Assembly (NCBI RefSeq): GCF_000092065.1 | Contig: NC_009358.1 | Location: 744,001-808,000 of the forward strand | Source: Ostreococcus lucimarinus CCE9901 | Taxonomy: Eukaryota > Chlorophyta > Mamiellophyceae > Mamiellales > Bathycoccaceae | Reading direction: 5' to 3' | DNA length: 64,000 nt | Part shown: in pieces, positions 36,565 to 46,165 of the stretch | Layout of the letters: the number at the start of each line of letters is the position of its first letter | Position numbering within the stretch: the stretch's first letter is position 1 | Translations under genes and position numbers: made by a program | The notes under the pieces: model-generated | What the model saw: the letters and a program-made list of their open reading frames with translations, nothing else | Databases searched by the model: none | Told to the model about the DNA's origin: nothing

Positions 36565-37674
36565 TCATCGCGACGAACCGAGTCGACCGCGCGGTCCTCG
36601 ACCGAACGTCTCGTCAACCATCAAATCAACGTCACCGTACTCACTTCCCTCAGTGGTCCAGTCTTCGTTTACACCACCGACGATGACTTGCTTCAAACCG
36701 AAGTACTCGCGCGAAAACTGAATCAAAGAGTTTATCAAAACGTCAAACGCCATCTCGTCCGCGGTGCCCAGATCCACCCACACGCGGGCCCACTCCGCCT
36801 TGTACTCCACCTCTGACATTTCGTGGAACACGTGCGACGATGTATCGGTGCTAAATTCGTGCGCTTGTTCCATTGAATAGTCCATGAACGACACCGAATC
36901 AAAATTTTCACCCGCCTGCATGTTGTACGAGTTGAATCCGCCCAATTTTCCGAGCACAAACCACGCTTTAAACACTTCCTCAAACAACGGTTTTTCCATC
37001 TCCGCGATCGCGTTGTGCGACTCGACCCATATCCAGCAATTGAACGGGTTCACCTCGCGAAACCTCACGAGCGTCGGCACGGTAGATCCACTCCTCTCTT
37101 GATAAATCTTCGCCTTTTTCTGCTCAAACCGTTCTCGAATCTTCGCCTCGACCGCCTTCGGATCCCCATTCGCCCCCTCCAGCAACGCCGCGATCTCCGG
37201 ATCGCGCGCCGATTCTTCCTTTAATATTTCCATCCATTTTTCATTCGCCGCCCTCGCGTCTTCGCCTTCTTCGTCCCCCGCGCGCGTCCCGCTCGCGCTC
37301 GCGCCGTCGCCGCGCGTCTCGCCTCGTCCTCCCGTCCGCCGTCGCGCCTCCCGTCGCGCCTCCCTCGCCGCGTCCGCGTCCTCGTCACTCCCGCGCGTCT
37401 CTCCTGCGCCCTCTCCCGCCGTCGCGCGCGTCCCGATCGCTCCCGCGCGTCGCCTCGCGCTCGCCCTCGCGCCGCCGCCGCCGCCCTCGCGTCGTCGTCG
37501 TCGTCGCGTCCCTCGCGCGTCGATCGCGCCGCGCGCGCGCGCGTTCGCCCGCGCCGCGCTCGCGCGCATCGTCGCCGACGCGCGCGTCGCGACGCGAGCC
37601 GTCGTCGCGCGTCGTCGTCGTGTGCGGCGCGCGAATCGCGTCGAGGGGAACGAAGCCGCGAGACCAATCGACAT
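36565..37674 (-). CDS. DUF3531 chloroplast protein
   Basis: 369 residues. The first ~150 residues are Arg/Ala/Gly-rich: a plastid transit peptide plus a disordered region. The conserved part (about 165-345) has EVNPFNCWIWVESHNAIAEM, KAWFVLGKLGGFNSYNMQ, EMSEVEYKAEWARVWVDLGT and AFDVLINSLIQFSREYFGLK, the pattern of the DUF3531 family found in cyanobacteria, algae and plants. No biochemical role is known to me. It starts 111 bp from the divergent CDC20 gene and ends 55 bp from the convergent Rxt3 gene. Confidence 0.8.
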   Translation of the reverse strand: MSIGLAASFPSTRFARRTRRRRATTARVATRASATMRASAARANARARGAIDARGTRRRRRREGGGGGARASARRRAGAIGTRATAGEGAGETRGSDEDADAAREARREARRRTGGRGETRGDGASASGTRAGDEEGEDARAANEKWMEILKEESARDPEIAALLEGANGDPKAVEAKIRERFEQKKAKIYQERSGSTVPTLVRFREVNPFNCWIWVESHNAIAEMEKPLFEEVFKAWFVLGKLGGFNSYNMQAGENFDSVSFMDYSMEQAHEFSTDTSSHVFHEMSEVEYKAEWARVWVDLGTADEMAFDVLINSLIQFSREYFGLKQVIVGGVNEDWTTEGSEYGDVDLMVDETFGRGPRGRLGSSR

Positions 37675-37785
37675 TCATTTAATCCGCGCGCGGCGCGTCA
37701 CTTGTCGACGCGAGCGCGCCTCATCGCGCGTCCAACGCACGGCCTTCGACGAGGGCGTATTTTTCGTGATCTTTGCGACGCGACC

Positions 37786-39493
37786 ATGCTGAGTCCGACG
37801 CGACGACGCGCGACGGTTGAGTCGACGACGTCGTTCGAGCACTGTCGAGCGGGGACGCCGACGGGACGAGCGCAGGTGCGCGCGCGCGACGGCGAGGCGA
37901 GGCGAGGCGCGCGCGCGCGGAATTCGCGTCGCGAAAACCGTTCGCGTCGCGCGCGGTGATAAGCGCGGTTCGACGCGCGCGCGGGACGCGCGGGACGCGC
38001 GGATGGCGATGGCGATGGCGATCGAGGGGATGGATGATCGTCGAGCGAATCGACGCGCGAGACTGACGATGTTGACGGTTCGATAGGTCGATCGATTCAT
38101 CCCGAGCCGTAGCGCGTTGGATTTGGACGTGGCGCACTACAATTTGTCCCGAGAGGGCGGGGAATCGGAGGTGGATGATGCGGTAAAGGAGATCAAGTCT
38201 CCGGCGAAGGTGCGCGCGTCGACGCGCTCGAAGCGCGCGCGGACGAACGCGTGGAGTGAATGAATGAGTTCGTTGAGACTGACGACGAAATCGATCGCGC
38301 GATGATATGATGCACAGGAAGCGTATAAGAAAAGTCTTGCGGATAACTTCCACGTGGATAACGGAAGCGATTCGGCGAAGATTCTCGCGTTCAAGTCAAA
38401 GGCGCCGGCGCCGCCGAGCGGGTTGGAAAACTCGGCGCGCGGTGTCTACACGAACAACTCCGCGGGAGTGAAGGCGAAGAAGACGTTCCGTCAGATTCCC
38501 AGCGCTCCCGAACGCATCTTAGATGCGCCGGAGTTGATCGATGACTACTATTTGAACCTTATCGACTGGGGGTCGTCGAACCAAGTCGCGGTGGCGTTGG
38601 GGTGCACCGTGTACATGTGGAACGCGGATACTGGGGCTATCAACCAATTGTGCCAGACCAACCCGGATGACGAAGATGATTACATCACCTCCGTCAACTG
38701 GGGTGCGGACGGTAAGCACATTGCGGTGGGTACGAACAGTGCGGAGGTTCAAATTTGGGACGCGGCGCAGTGCAAGAAGGTGCGTACGTTGCGAGGTCAC
38801 GCCGCGCGGGTGGGTGCGGTCTCGTGGAACGGTTCGCAGCTTGCAACGGGTAGTCGTGATAACAACATCATGATTCACGACGTTCGCATTCGCGAGCATT
38901 GCACCTCGACGCTCCAGGTTCACCAGCAAGAGGTTTGTGGCTTGAAGTGGAGCCCGAGTGGCAATCAGCTCGCGTCTGGCGGTAACGACAACTTGTTGCA
39001 CATCTTTGATGCGAGCTCCATCGGCAATCAACAAGCGTTGCACAGATTAGATGCGCATCAAGCTGCCGTTAAGGCTCTCGCCTGGTGTCCGTTCCAGTCC
39101 AACTTGCTCGCTTCGGGCGGCGGTACCGCCGACCGTTGCATCAAGTTTTGGAACACGAACACCGGCGCCATGCTCAACTCTGTGGACACGCACTCGCAAG
39201 TGTGCTCGTTGCAGTGGAACACGCATGAGCGGGAGCTTTTGTCGTCGCACGGTTACAGCCAAAACCAGTTGTGTTTGTGGAAGTATCCGACGATGACCAA
39301 GATGGCCGAGTTGACGGGTCACCAAGCGCGAGTGCTTCACATGGCGCAGTCTCCGGACGGTACCACGGTGGTATCGGCGGCCGCGGATGAGACTTTGCGA
39401 TTCTGGAAGTGCTTCGATAACGCTAGCGAGAAGACCAAGAAGGTGCGCGATTCCAATGACTCATCTGTTTTGCGCAGGTTCAATTTCCGCTAA
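37786..39493 (+). CDS. CDC20: CDC20, APC/C activator (WD40), three exons
   Basis: Spliced gene, 463 residues: exons 37786-37875, 38087-38209 and 38315-39493; introns 211 and 105 bp with GTGCGCGC donors and GACTGAC 20-30 bp or more before AG. The C-box ([19 protein letters not shown]) is encoded at the start of exon 2 and would be missed without splicing. Exon 3 begins [13 protein letters not shown] and has the KILxF-type motif ([14 protein letters not shown]), the CDC20-specific [20 protein letters not shown] and seven WD40 blades to residue ~450. CDC20 loads substrates such as securin and mitotic cyclins onto the anaphase-promoting complex. The tail ends RRFNFR rather than the usual Ile-Arg. 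Confidence 0.94.
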
Positions 39494-39966
39494 GGCGAGG
39501 GCGGCTGTACCATCTGTATCCATCCATTCCCGCGCAATCCGACACCACCGAACGATTCCGTGCATGCAGATTCCCTCACCCATTATTTTCACTAGCAGTT
39601 GGTGACTGACTCTTCGACCACACACCGCGCTCGCTTTCGATTTTTATTGTGTTTTCACGGCTTACGTCTCGCCGCGGCGTCGTCTCGCCGCGACCGTCGC
39701 TCATCACCGTCGGCGCGGCGAACCACGACGACGTCGCACCGCGCGCGCCACGCCCAGGAAAAAGGAAAGAAAAACGAGGTCTTCATCGGTTTATGTACTA
39801 CATTGGGTCCAAGGGTGTTTTCATCAACACCACCAGCGCTCAAGATTGTCGTCTCGCTCTCTCGTCTCACATTCCATGCATTCCGCGCTCAAAGTGTTCA
39901 ATTTAAATCTCGTCCAGCGACAGGTGACCGTCATCCCTCCGCACACTCGCGCGCGCGCGCCGCGCC
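39494..39966. other. Intergenic region between CDC20 and CDC45
   Basis: 473 bp without a supported gene. It is more AT-rich than the flanking genes and holds T-runs near 39640-39660 (tttcgatttttattgtgttttc) and an atttaaat near 39901. Small open frames on both strands (for example 39795-39906) have no coding character. It presumably contains the 3' end of CDC20 and the promoter and 5' UTR of CDC45; a GACTGAC at 39603 could belong to a 5'-UTR intron. Confidence 0.5.
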
Positions 39967-41884
39967 ATGCTCGTGGGCGCGAATAATTTCCGTGCGTGAT
40001 CGCGCGCGCGCGTTTCGCGATCACTCGTCGCGCTCGACCGCGCGCGCGTCGCGCGCGACCGCGACGGATCGACATTTGATTTTGAATGCGCTCGACGCGA
40101 GACTGACGCACCGCGCGCGCGAACGCGCGACTCGAACGACAGATTTCGCGTATAGCACGATCCGCGATGAAGGCGCGAACTGCCCCGTGCTCGTGTACGT
40201 GTCCACGGCGGACGTGGACGCGCTGTGCGCGTTTAGAACGCTGAAGCTGATGCTTCGGAGCGACAACGTGGCGTATTCGGTGTTCCCGGTGAGTGGATAC
40301 GGCGAGTTGCAGCGGCTCGGGGAGGAAATCCCGGACGATGGGCAACAGCGAGCGATCGTGTTGATAAACTGTGGGGGCACGGAGGATGTGAAGACGGTGA
40401 TGGGGTTGCGCGAGGGCGCGAGAGCGTACGTGTTCGATTCGCACAGGCCGTTGGATTTGGAGAACACGAGGGCGGATAATCAGGATGTGTTGGTGATGCG
40501 GGACGATAAGGAAGGAGAAGAGTCGTTTCCAGAGCCGGACTCGGAGGATGACAGCGACAGCGACGATGATGATGACGAAGATGACGACGCGGGGGCAAAA
40601 GGTGGAGAGTCGCCGAGGACGAGACGGTTGCGAAAGGCGGAAAAGCAGCGCGAAAGGGCGGCGTATTACGCGCGCGGGTCGTTCTACGGACGATCGAGTG
40701 GGATGGTGATGTATGACATAGCGTACAGAATGAGCAAGGATAGGTTGGAAAATTATTTACCGCTTTGGTTGGCGGTGTTGTCGATGACGGATCAGTACTT
40801 GCATCAAAGGTTGTCGCACGAGATGTACACTTCGTGCGTCATGGAGCTCGCAACTCGCGTGAGCGCGATGTCGAACGCCGATATGCCGACGACGCGGTCT
40901 TTAGAAGATGGCACTATCGTCAAGGCGTTCGACGAACGGCGTTTGCAGTACAATGAGGAGTTTAGATTTATGCTTTTACGCCACTGGACGCTGTACGAGT
41001 CAATGCTGCATAGCAATTACGTTGCGACGCAGTTGCAAACGTGGACGGAGCGTGGCCGAGCGAACTTGAACTCCCTCTTCGCGCATGTGGGGATCCCTTT
41101 GGACGTGGCGAAGCAAAAGTATTCGCACATGTCTCCGGCGCAAGTGAAACAATTTGAGGAAAGGTTGGATGAGTACGGCGCGTCGCACGGATTGGATAAC
41201 GTCAAGTTTTGGTCGTTTCAGTATTCCCATGGCTATGCACTGAGAGTGTGTGCTGCGGATGTCGTGTACGGCGCGACAGCGTTGCTCGAAGGCATGCTTG
41301 ACAGAGAAGAGGAGGATAGAACACCCGCGGATAACTTTTGGCGAGCATCGCAGGCGCTGTCGTTGGGCAATTGGGACGAGATGGAGGCGGGCATCAGCCA
41401 CGCCATCCGATTGCAACAAGCTGTTATGCGACAAGGTGGGATCGCGCTCGCTTCTTCCGCGCACATTCGCACGACTGGGAGTTTGCGATGCTTTTCTTTG
41501 CTCGATCATGGATCGCCGGCGGATGTCAAATTGTTCATGCACCCGCTGTCGTTGTTGAAGCTCGCGTTGTTCGTGCAAGACGCACTTCGCGTGACAAAGA
41601 AACGGCTTCGGCCACTTGTCTGCATTGGTCCATCTGCGGAAGATGAATCCCTCGCGCTCATCGTCGGTGTCACCGCCAAGCCAAACACCGACGACGCCGC
41701 TGGCGGAAACTTCTTCACGCACTCGTTCAAAATGGCCGCTGAACGTATTCACGCGCGTTTCCGACACGACTCTTTCGAAGCCTCCGTGATACAAGTCGCT
41801 CGACGTGACTTGGGACCATTCATCGAGGCGCTATCTGACATTGACGCCGAGCGTCTGGCGCGTTTGCGAATGGCCGCCGCATAG
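39967..41884 (+). CDS. CDC45: CDC45, replicative helicase (CMG) subunit, two exons
   Basis: Spliced gene, 588 residues: exon 1 39967-39991 (only eight codons plus one base), intron 39992-40142 (151 bp, GTGCGTGATC donor, GACTGAC at 40101), exon 2 40143-41884. The joined N-terminus MLVGANNFHFAYSTIRDEGA then NCPVLVYVSTADVDAL matches CDC45 proteins, which begin with a short leader before the DHH-like CP-VLVYV strand. An acidic loop (PEPDSEDDSDSDDDDDEDDD, ~residues 145-175) and the conserved LENYLPLWLAVLSMTDQYLH, MLLRHWTLYESML, and F-T-HSFKMAAER blocks follow. CDC45 with MCM2-7 and GINS unwinds origins. Without the intron the ORF has no suitable ATG. Confidence 0.93.
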
Positions 41885-41914
41885 GATGCAGAAGCTCGTT
41901 GGATGTTTTTGTGT

Positions 41915-41919
41915 TGTAA
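41915..41919 (+). terminator. TGTAA polyadenylation signal of CDC45
   Basis: TGTAA 31 bp after the CDC45 stop in a T-rich context (gatgtttttgtgttgtaatg), at the usual distance for green-algal poly(A) signals. Confidence 0.5.
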
Positions 41920-41950
41920 TGAATCTCTGTTTTACAAACGCATTTTGGTT

Positions 41951-43351
41951 CTAGTCTTTATGCGATAGCCACGCGAGCATAAGCTTCAAGTCCGTTAGCA
42001 TCAGTTGAAGCGCTTGCGTCCAGTTCTCGTCTCGATTAAACGTAAACGTCATCTTTTTTCCGTCCACCTTGTCGCCAGAAATTGGGTACGGCAGTTCAAA
42101 CGGTGGATTCACGCCCTGGCGTACATCTCTCGCCCGCATGAATTCAGCTAACTCGGAGAGGCAGGTGAGAAATCCTATAACTGCTTTGTCGTACTTATGA
42201 GACGATATGATAGACACCGGCCCGAAAAGTTCGAACACGTTACCCTTGGCGTCGCACACTTTGGGAAAGCTACCCATCGGCTTGAGCGTGTATTGCGTAA
42301 ACGTAAACTTGCAAATGCGCGCCATGGAGTGCAACAGCAAACACACCAGCCCAAACGCAGTATTGATTTCTTCCCATTCCACCACAGGCGCGGGGAGACG
42401 CCCGAGACGAAAGCCATTAATCGTGCCAAACGCACCGTCGCGCCAGATGTGAAACGCATCGTTGAACACGTTCGTCTTTTCCAAACGTTCGAGATGCGTT
42501 TGCGCTTGCTCCGTTCGCGCCACGATGGAATCTCTTTTTTCTAAGTGCGCGTTTAAATTCTTCTTAAACGCGTGGAACTCGCGCCAGTACGTATTCTCAG
42601 CCTCGTCCAAAGCCGCCGCTTTCTTGGCCAACTTGCTCCTCGCCGCGCGCGTTGACTCAAGCTCGATTTCCAACGCCCTCAATGTTTCCTCCGCTTCCCG
42701 CTCCGCCTTCTCCATGTCCCTCACGGCGTGCGAAATCACCTTTGTCACGCCACCACGCCCGCTCGTCCTGCCGTCGATCCCTCTGGACTCGCTCCGTTCC
42801 TCTTCCTCCTCCGCCTCGCGCAACGCCTCCAACGTCTCCTCGTACTCCGCGCACTCCGCCTCCGCCTCCTTCGTCCGCCTTTCAATCTCCGCCACCACGG
42901 ACGACGAACACGCATCGCACAACGGATGATCCATATCGCTCAAATCACTCGCGATATCGAATATCCGCGCCATGACGCTCGCATCCGCGTCGCCTCCCTC
43001 GCCTCGCAGTTCGGCGCTCGGCAGCACCACGAACGACTCCCCCATCGTCCCTCCCTCGTGCGTCGTTCGTCCGCGCAGCGTCGCCGCCAGCGTCACAGGT
43101 GATGGCGCGCCGCTCGAAGATTTCGACGCGTCCGATTTTCTCGCGCGCAACGCGAGTTCGGGCGCTAAAACGACGAAAGATTCCTCCAACGTGGCGTTTC
43201 TGGACAGCGCTGGGACGTTGACGAATTCGAGCGCGCGCGCGCACGCGGCGCATCGGAAACGCACGGGCGCGGGCTCTGACGGTCGCGACGACGGTTGCGG
43301 TTGCGTCGGGCGCAGGGGCGATCGCGAGGGCGACGATGGATGCGACGCCAT
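41951..43351 (-). CDS. ATG6: Beclin 1/ATG6, autophagy and PI3-kinase complex subunit
   Basis: 466 residues from ATG 43351; ATGs at 43462 and 43432 would add up to 37 residues. An N-terminal zinc-ribbon-like pair (RFRCAACARALEF ... HPLCDACSSSV), central coiled coil (about residues 185-300: EIERRTKEAEAECAEYEETL, MEKAEREAEETLRALEIELE) and a C-terminal evolutionarily conserved domain: NVFNDAFHIWRDGAFGTING, FRLGRLP, VEWEEINTAFGLVCLLLHSM and the terminal NWTQALQLMLTDLKLMLAWL. ATG6 scaffolds VPS34 in autophagosome formation and vacuolar sorting. The BH3-like site was not identified. Confidence 0.94.
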   Translation of the reverse strand: MASHPSSPSRSPLRPTQPQPSSRPSEPAPVRFRCAACARALEFVNVPALSRNATLEESFVVLAPELALRARKSDASKSSSGAPSPVTLAATLRGRTTHEGGTMGESFVVLPSAELRGEGGDADASVMARIFDIASDLSDMDHPLCDACSSSVVAEIERRTKEAEAECAEYEETLEALREAEEEEERSESRGIDGRTSGRGGVTKVISHAVRDMEKAEREAEETLRALEIELESTRAARSKLAKKAAALDEAENTYWREFHAFKKNLNAHLEKRDSIVARTEQAQTHLERLEKTNVFNDAFHIWRDGAFGTINGFRLGRLPAPVVEWEEINTAFGLVCLLLHSMARICKFTFTQYTLKPMGSFPKVCDAKGNVFELFGPVSIISSHKYDKAVIGFLTCLSELAEFMRARDVRQGVNPPFELPYPISGDKVDGKKMTFTFNRDENWTQALQLMLTDLKLMLAWLSHKD

Positions 43352-43462
43352 CGCGTCGTTCTGCCGAATGGTCGTTCGTCGGCTGATGGTTGGCGTTTGA
43401 AAAGAAGCGACGAGGGGCGACGACGACGTCATAAATTTCGTCTGTAAAACTGATCTACTCAC

Positions 43463-45166
43463 TCAGCTAGCGCTAGTGGATGCTTCCTCCGCCTGGTCAT
43501 CCTCGGTTGCTAATGAATCCCCCTGTGCGTCGCCGTCCAAGGCGTCGAAGATGGCGTCGACGTCCATCGACGCGAACGCGGCTTTGATGTCGTCGCGAGC
43601 GACGCCGTCGATGGCAGCCTTCATCGATTCGCGAAGCTCGTCGCGGGACGGCTCTCCGTTGAAGTTCTCTTCGACGTAAAGCTTGCGCGGCCAATCCGCG
43701 AGCACTGCCACAATCTGGTCTTGAACGTTGTACGTCTTGAGCTCGAAGCCGCGCGTGTTGTCGTGAATATCCGTACGCAGTTGCTTTCTCGTGGTGTGCT
43801 CAAACGACGGGATGCTGTCCAGCATGCGAGTCGCGCTCGCGACATCGCGATTAAGTAGATGCGCTCGGACCACGTGAACGTAATAAAAAGGCGTAATCGG
43901 CATCACGTCGGGCTCTCGCCACTTTGCTGGAATTTCGAGCTTCTCGGCGCCCCTGTGCGTGTGCGTGCCCGCCTCGATGGCGGCGTTGATGCGCTCCATT
44001 CGCTCAATACGGGATTGAAGCGTTGCTCGAATACTCGCGATATGCTCTTCGTTCGCCCACAACGCGTGCTCGGGCTCGCCAATCCTCGTGGCCCATTTCA
44101 AAAACTTGAAATACGTTCTGCTCGGAACGACGGCGCCGCTCTCTTTAAACGCGACGGCGTACTCTCGAGCGAGATCCATGTGCCTGTTATCGAGCGAGGC
44201 CCCGATCATCGTAGCCACGGTGAAGTCTTCCGTGCCGTAACTTTCGCGCACCGCTTCGTACACGCGATAGACGTACTCAAAAGGTCCAGTGTACGTGTTG
44301 AAAAATGCCTGCTTGGCCACCGTCCGCGTCAACTTTACGCCCAGCGACGCGTGGTTTTCAACCATCTCCACCGCGGCTTCGTGATCGTCAAATTTGCGAA
44401 TTTCATTGAACAATTCCAACGCCACCTGTTCGCGCCAAACCATGTGCCCTCCCCACTGCGAACGGTTCGCCGCTTCCTCGGGCGTGTCCGTCGCGACGGG
44501 TTCGTACTTTGCCAACCGAATGCGGTGCATCTTCGCCATGAAAGCAAAAACCTCGCGAATATCCTCCTTGGTCTTAATCTTGGTGATCATGATGCGAACT
44601 TGTCTCGAGGACGTGGGGTAATCTCCGTCCGCCACGCTATCGGTGGCGATCTTAATCGCCTCGCTCACCGTCTCCGCGCACGCCAACGTCACGTCGAGTC
44701 TTCTCTTCACCAACGTCGACCGCAACAACGGCGGATCGTGCGGCACCTCGTCCGGAATATCGATCAACTTATGCGCGGTCTCGTGCTTGTTCGTTTTCGA
44801 GTCTCCGTCGACGTTCCCATCACCGTCCTCGCCGTCGTCGTCGCGTTCGCCTTCCCGTTCGCTCCCCGTCGCCGTCGCGAACGCGCGTCGTCCCGCCGTC
44901 GTCCACGTCGCGAACGTCCCTCTTCCCGCGCGCAGCGCCTCCCCCGCGCGTTCCGCGCGTCGACCCGTCCCTCGCTCGTCCGTTCGCGTCGCCCGCGCCT
45001 CGCGCGCGCCTCCGCGCGCCGTCGCCGTCGTCGTCGTCGCGAACCCTCCGTCGTCGCCCGTCGTCGTCGTCGCCTCGCGCGTCGTCCCCGCGCGCCCTCG
45101 CGCGCGCTCGCACAGCGCGCGCACCGAGCCGATGACGTCCTTGGCCGTCGACGCGCGTCGCAGCAT
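43463..45166 (-). CDS. Organellar helical-repeat (PPR-like) protein
   Basis: 567 residues. A long Arg/Thr/Ala-rich N-terminus (~95 residues, ending near GRRAFATATGS) suggests mitochondrial targeting. An acidic linker (DDDGEDGDGNVDGDS) leads into an all-helical region with loose 30-40-residue repeats, e.g. SEAIKIATDSVADGDYPTSS, DIREVFAFMAKMHRIRLAKY, YRVYEAVRESYGTEDFTVAT and VVPSRTYFKFLKWATRIGEP, which read like degenerate PPR or RNA-binding helical repeats. The acidic tail (ATEDDQAEEASTSAS) is disordered. A role in mitochondrial RNA metabolism or mitoribosome is likely but unproven. The tRNA-Sec gene begins 144 bp upstream of its start on the opposite strand. Confidence 0.6.
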   Translation of the reverse strand: MLRRASTAKDVIGSVRALCERARGRAGTTREATTTTGDDGGFATTTTATARGGAREARATRTDERGTGRRAERAGEALRAGRGTFATWTTAGRRAFATATGSEREGERDDDGEDGDGNVDGDSKTNKHETAHKLIDIPDEVPHDPPLLRSTLVKRRLDVTLACAETVSEAIKIATDSVADGDYPTSSRQVRIMITKIKTKEDIREVFAFMAKMHRIRLAKYEPVATDTPEEAANRSQWGGHMVWREQVALELFNEIRKFDDHEAAVEMVENHASLGVKLTRTVAKQAFFNTYTGPFEYVYRVYEAVRESYGTEDFTVATMIGASLDNRHMDLAREYAVAFKESGAVVPSRTYFKFLKWATRIGEPEHALWANEEHIASIRATLQSRIERMERINAAIEAGTHTHRGAEKLEIPAKWREPDVMPITPFYYVHVVRAHLLNRDVASATRMLDSIPSFEHTTRKQLRTDIHDNTRGFELKTYNVQDQIVAVLADWPRKLYVEENFNGEPSRDELRESMKAAIDGVARDDIKAAFASMDVDAIFDALDGDAQGDSLATEDDQAEEASTSAS

Positions 45167-45310
45167 CCTCGCCGTCGACGCGCGCGATCACGCGCGGCAG
45201 AGTGCGCCGTCGATCGCGAGCGATCGCGCCGCAGGGCGGCGAGAAACCCATAACTTCGACGGCGACGGCGGCGACGCGCGATGGTGGCCGAAACCTCGAC
45301 GTAACTGTTT

Positions 45311-45397
45311 GCCAGGGTGAGCTTCGCTGGCGCGGAGTGCGGCCTTCAAAGCCGTAGCGGCTTAGCGGCCGAGTCGTTCGATTCGACCTCACTGGCG
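45311..45397 (+). tRNA. trnU: Selenocysteine tRNA (tRNA-Sec, anticodon UCA)
   Basis: 87-nt gene that folds as eukaryotic tRNA-Sec. The acceptor arm is 9 bp long in layout (45311-45319 with 45388-45396; G-C rich with one G-A and one U-U mismatch). The D stem has 6 bp (45321-45326 with 45333-45338), the hallmark of tRNA-Sec. The anticodon stem 45339-45343/45351-45355 encloses the loop CTTCAAA with anticodon TCA at 45346-45348. The long variable arm includes a 4-bp stem (45358-45361/45368-45371). The T stem has 4 bp around TTCGATT (45377-45383). Discriminator is G at 45397; CCA is not encoded. Length and loop sequences match the animal tRNA-Sec pattern. This implies a working selenoprotein system in the organism. 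Confidence 0.93.
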
Positions 45398-45403
45398 ACG
45401 CGA

Positions 45404-45408
45404 TTTTT
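45404..45408 (+). terminator. RNA polymerase III terminator of tRNA-Sec
   Basis: A run of five T residues on the plus strand, six bases past the discriminator base, as expected for Pol III termination. Confidence 0.8.
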
Positions 45409-45591
45409 GCCGACGCCGACGCCGACGACGGCGACGCGCGACGACGGCGCGCGCGCGCGCGGCCGACGCGTTCTTCGACGTCGCGCGCGCGAGCGTTTTT
45501 TGTTTTTTCACGGTGATAAATCGAATGTAGACTACATACATCTCGTATTCGAGCCACCTCGAATCCTATACATTCCCTATATGCGCGCCCA

Positions 45592-46002
45592 TCACGCGTC
45601 GCCCGCCAACCGTCGCATCGCGCGCTCGACGCGCGTCGTCCACGTCGTCCACGCCGGGACGACGTGTTTCATCAGCAGTGGTTCCGTGTGTCTCGCGATG
45701 TACCTCCGGTACAGCCCCGTCGCGAGCGACACGGCGTAGACGACGTAGAGAAACGCCGCGAGCGTGACGACGGTGACGCCCGCGCCGGCGATCGGATGGC
45801 GGTCGAACCATCGGTCGACCCTGGCGGTGTAGTACGCGAGCGGATCGGCGCGTCGGTCGAGCGCGCGCGATTTTTTCCCGCGCGCGCTCGGGCGCCGGCG
45901 CCGAGGCGCGGTCGGCGCCATCCGCGTCGCGAAGTCGCGATTCGCGCCGACGGATGGAAAATTTTCGGGGGAACCAAACCGACACAGCGACGCGCGCGGC
46001 AT
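45592..46002 (-). CDS. Small single-pass membrane protein, unknown
   Basis: 136 residues from ATG 46002; an internal ATG near 45921 (MAPTAPRRRR) could be the real start, giving ~109 residues. A basic N-terminal half (APRRRRPSARGKKSRALDRR) is followed by YTARVDRWFDRHP, one transmembrane segment (IAGAGVTVVTLAAFLYVVYA) and a C-terminal amphipathic part (LMKHVVPAWTTWTTRVERAM). It has no known motif. It ends in TGA; reading through as selenocysteine adds only four residues before a TAG, so there is no reason to call it a selenoprotein. Divergent from the ASPM-like gene. Confidence 0.55.
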   Translation of the reverse strand: MPRASLCRFGSPENFPSVGANRDFATRMAPTAPRRRRPSARGKKSRALDRRADPLAYYTARVDRWFDRHPIAGAGVTVVTLAAFLYVVYAVSLATGLYRRYIARHTEPLLMKHVVPAWTTWTTRVERAMRRLAGDA

Positions 46003-46165
46003 TACGCGACGCGACGCGCGAGACGCGCGCGAGCGACGAGCGACGCGCGAGGGGGTAGATCACGCGACGCGTGTTCGTCGCGCGCGACGTCGAGCTGGGA
46101 CGCGCGCGAGACGAACGCGAGCGGATTCGCGCGTCGGGCGAACGATCGAACGAACGTTGAGCGGC

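Noticed and set aside
39795-39908. 37-codon frame in the CDC20-CDC45 gap
   Set aside because: Codon use does not match local genes, no family is recognised and the region looks like UTR/promoter sequence.
45588-45596. TGA end of the small membrane protein as a selenocysteine codon near tRNA-Sec
   Set aside because: Read-through adds four residues before TAG, there is no redox motif and no SECIS-like element was seen downstream.
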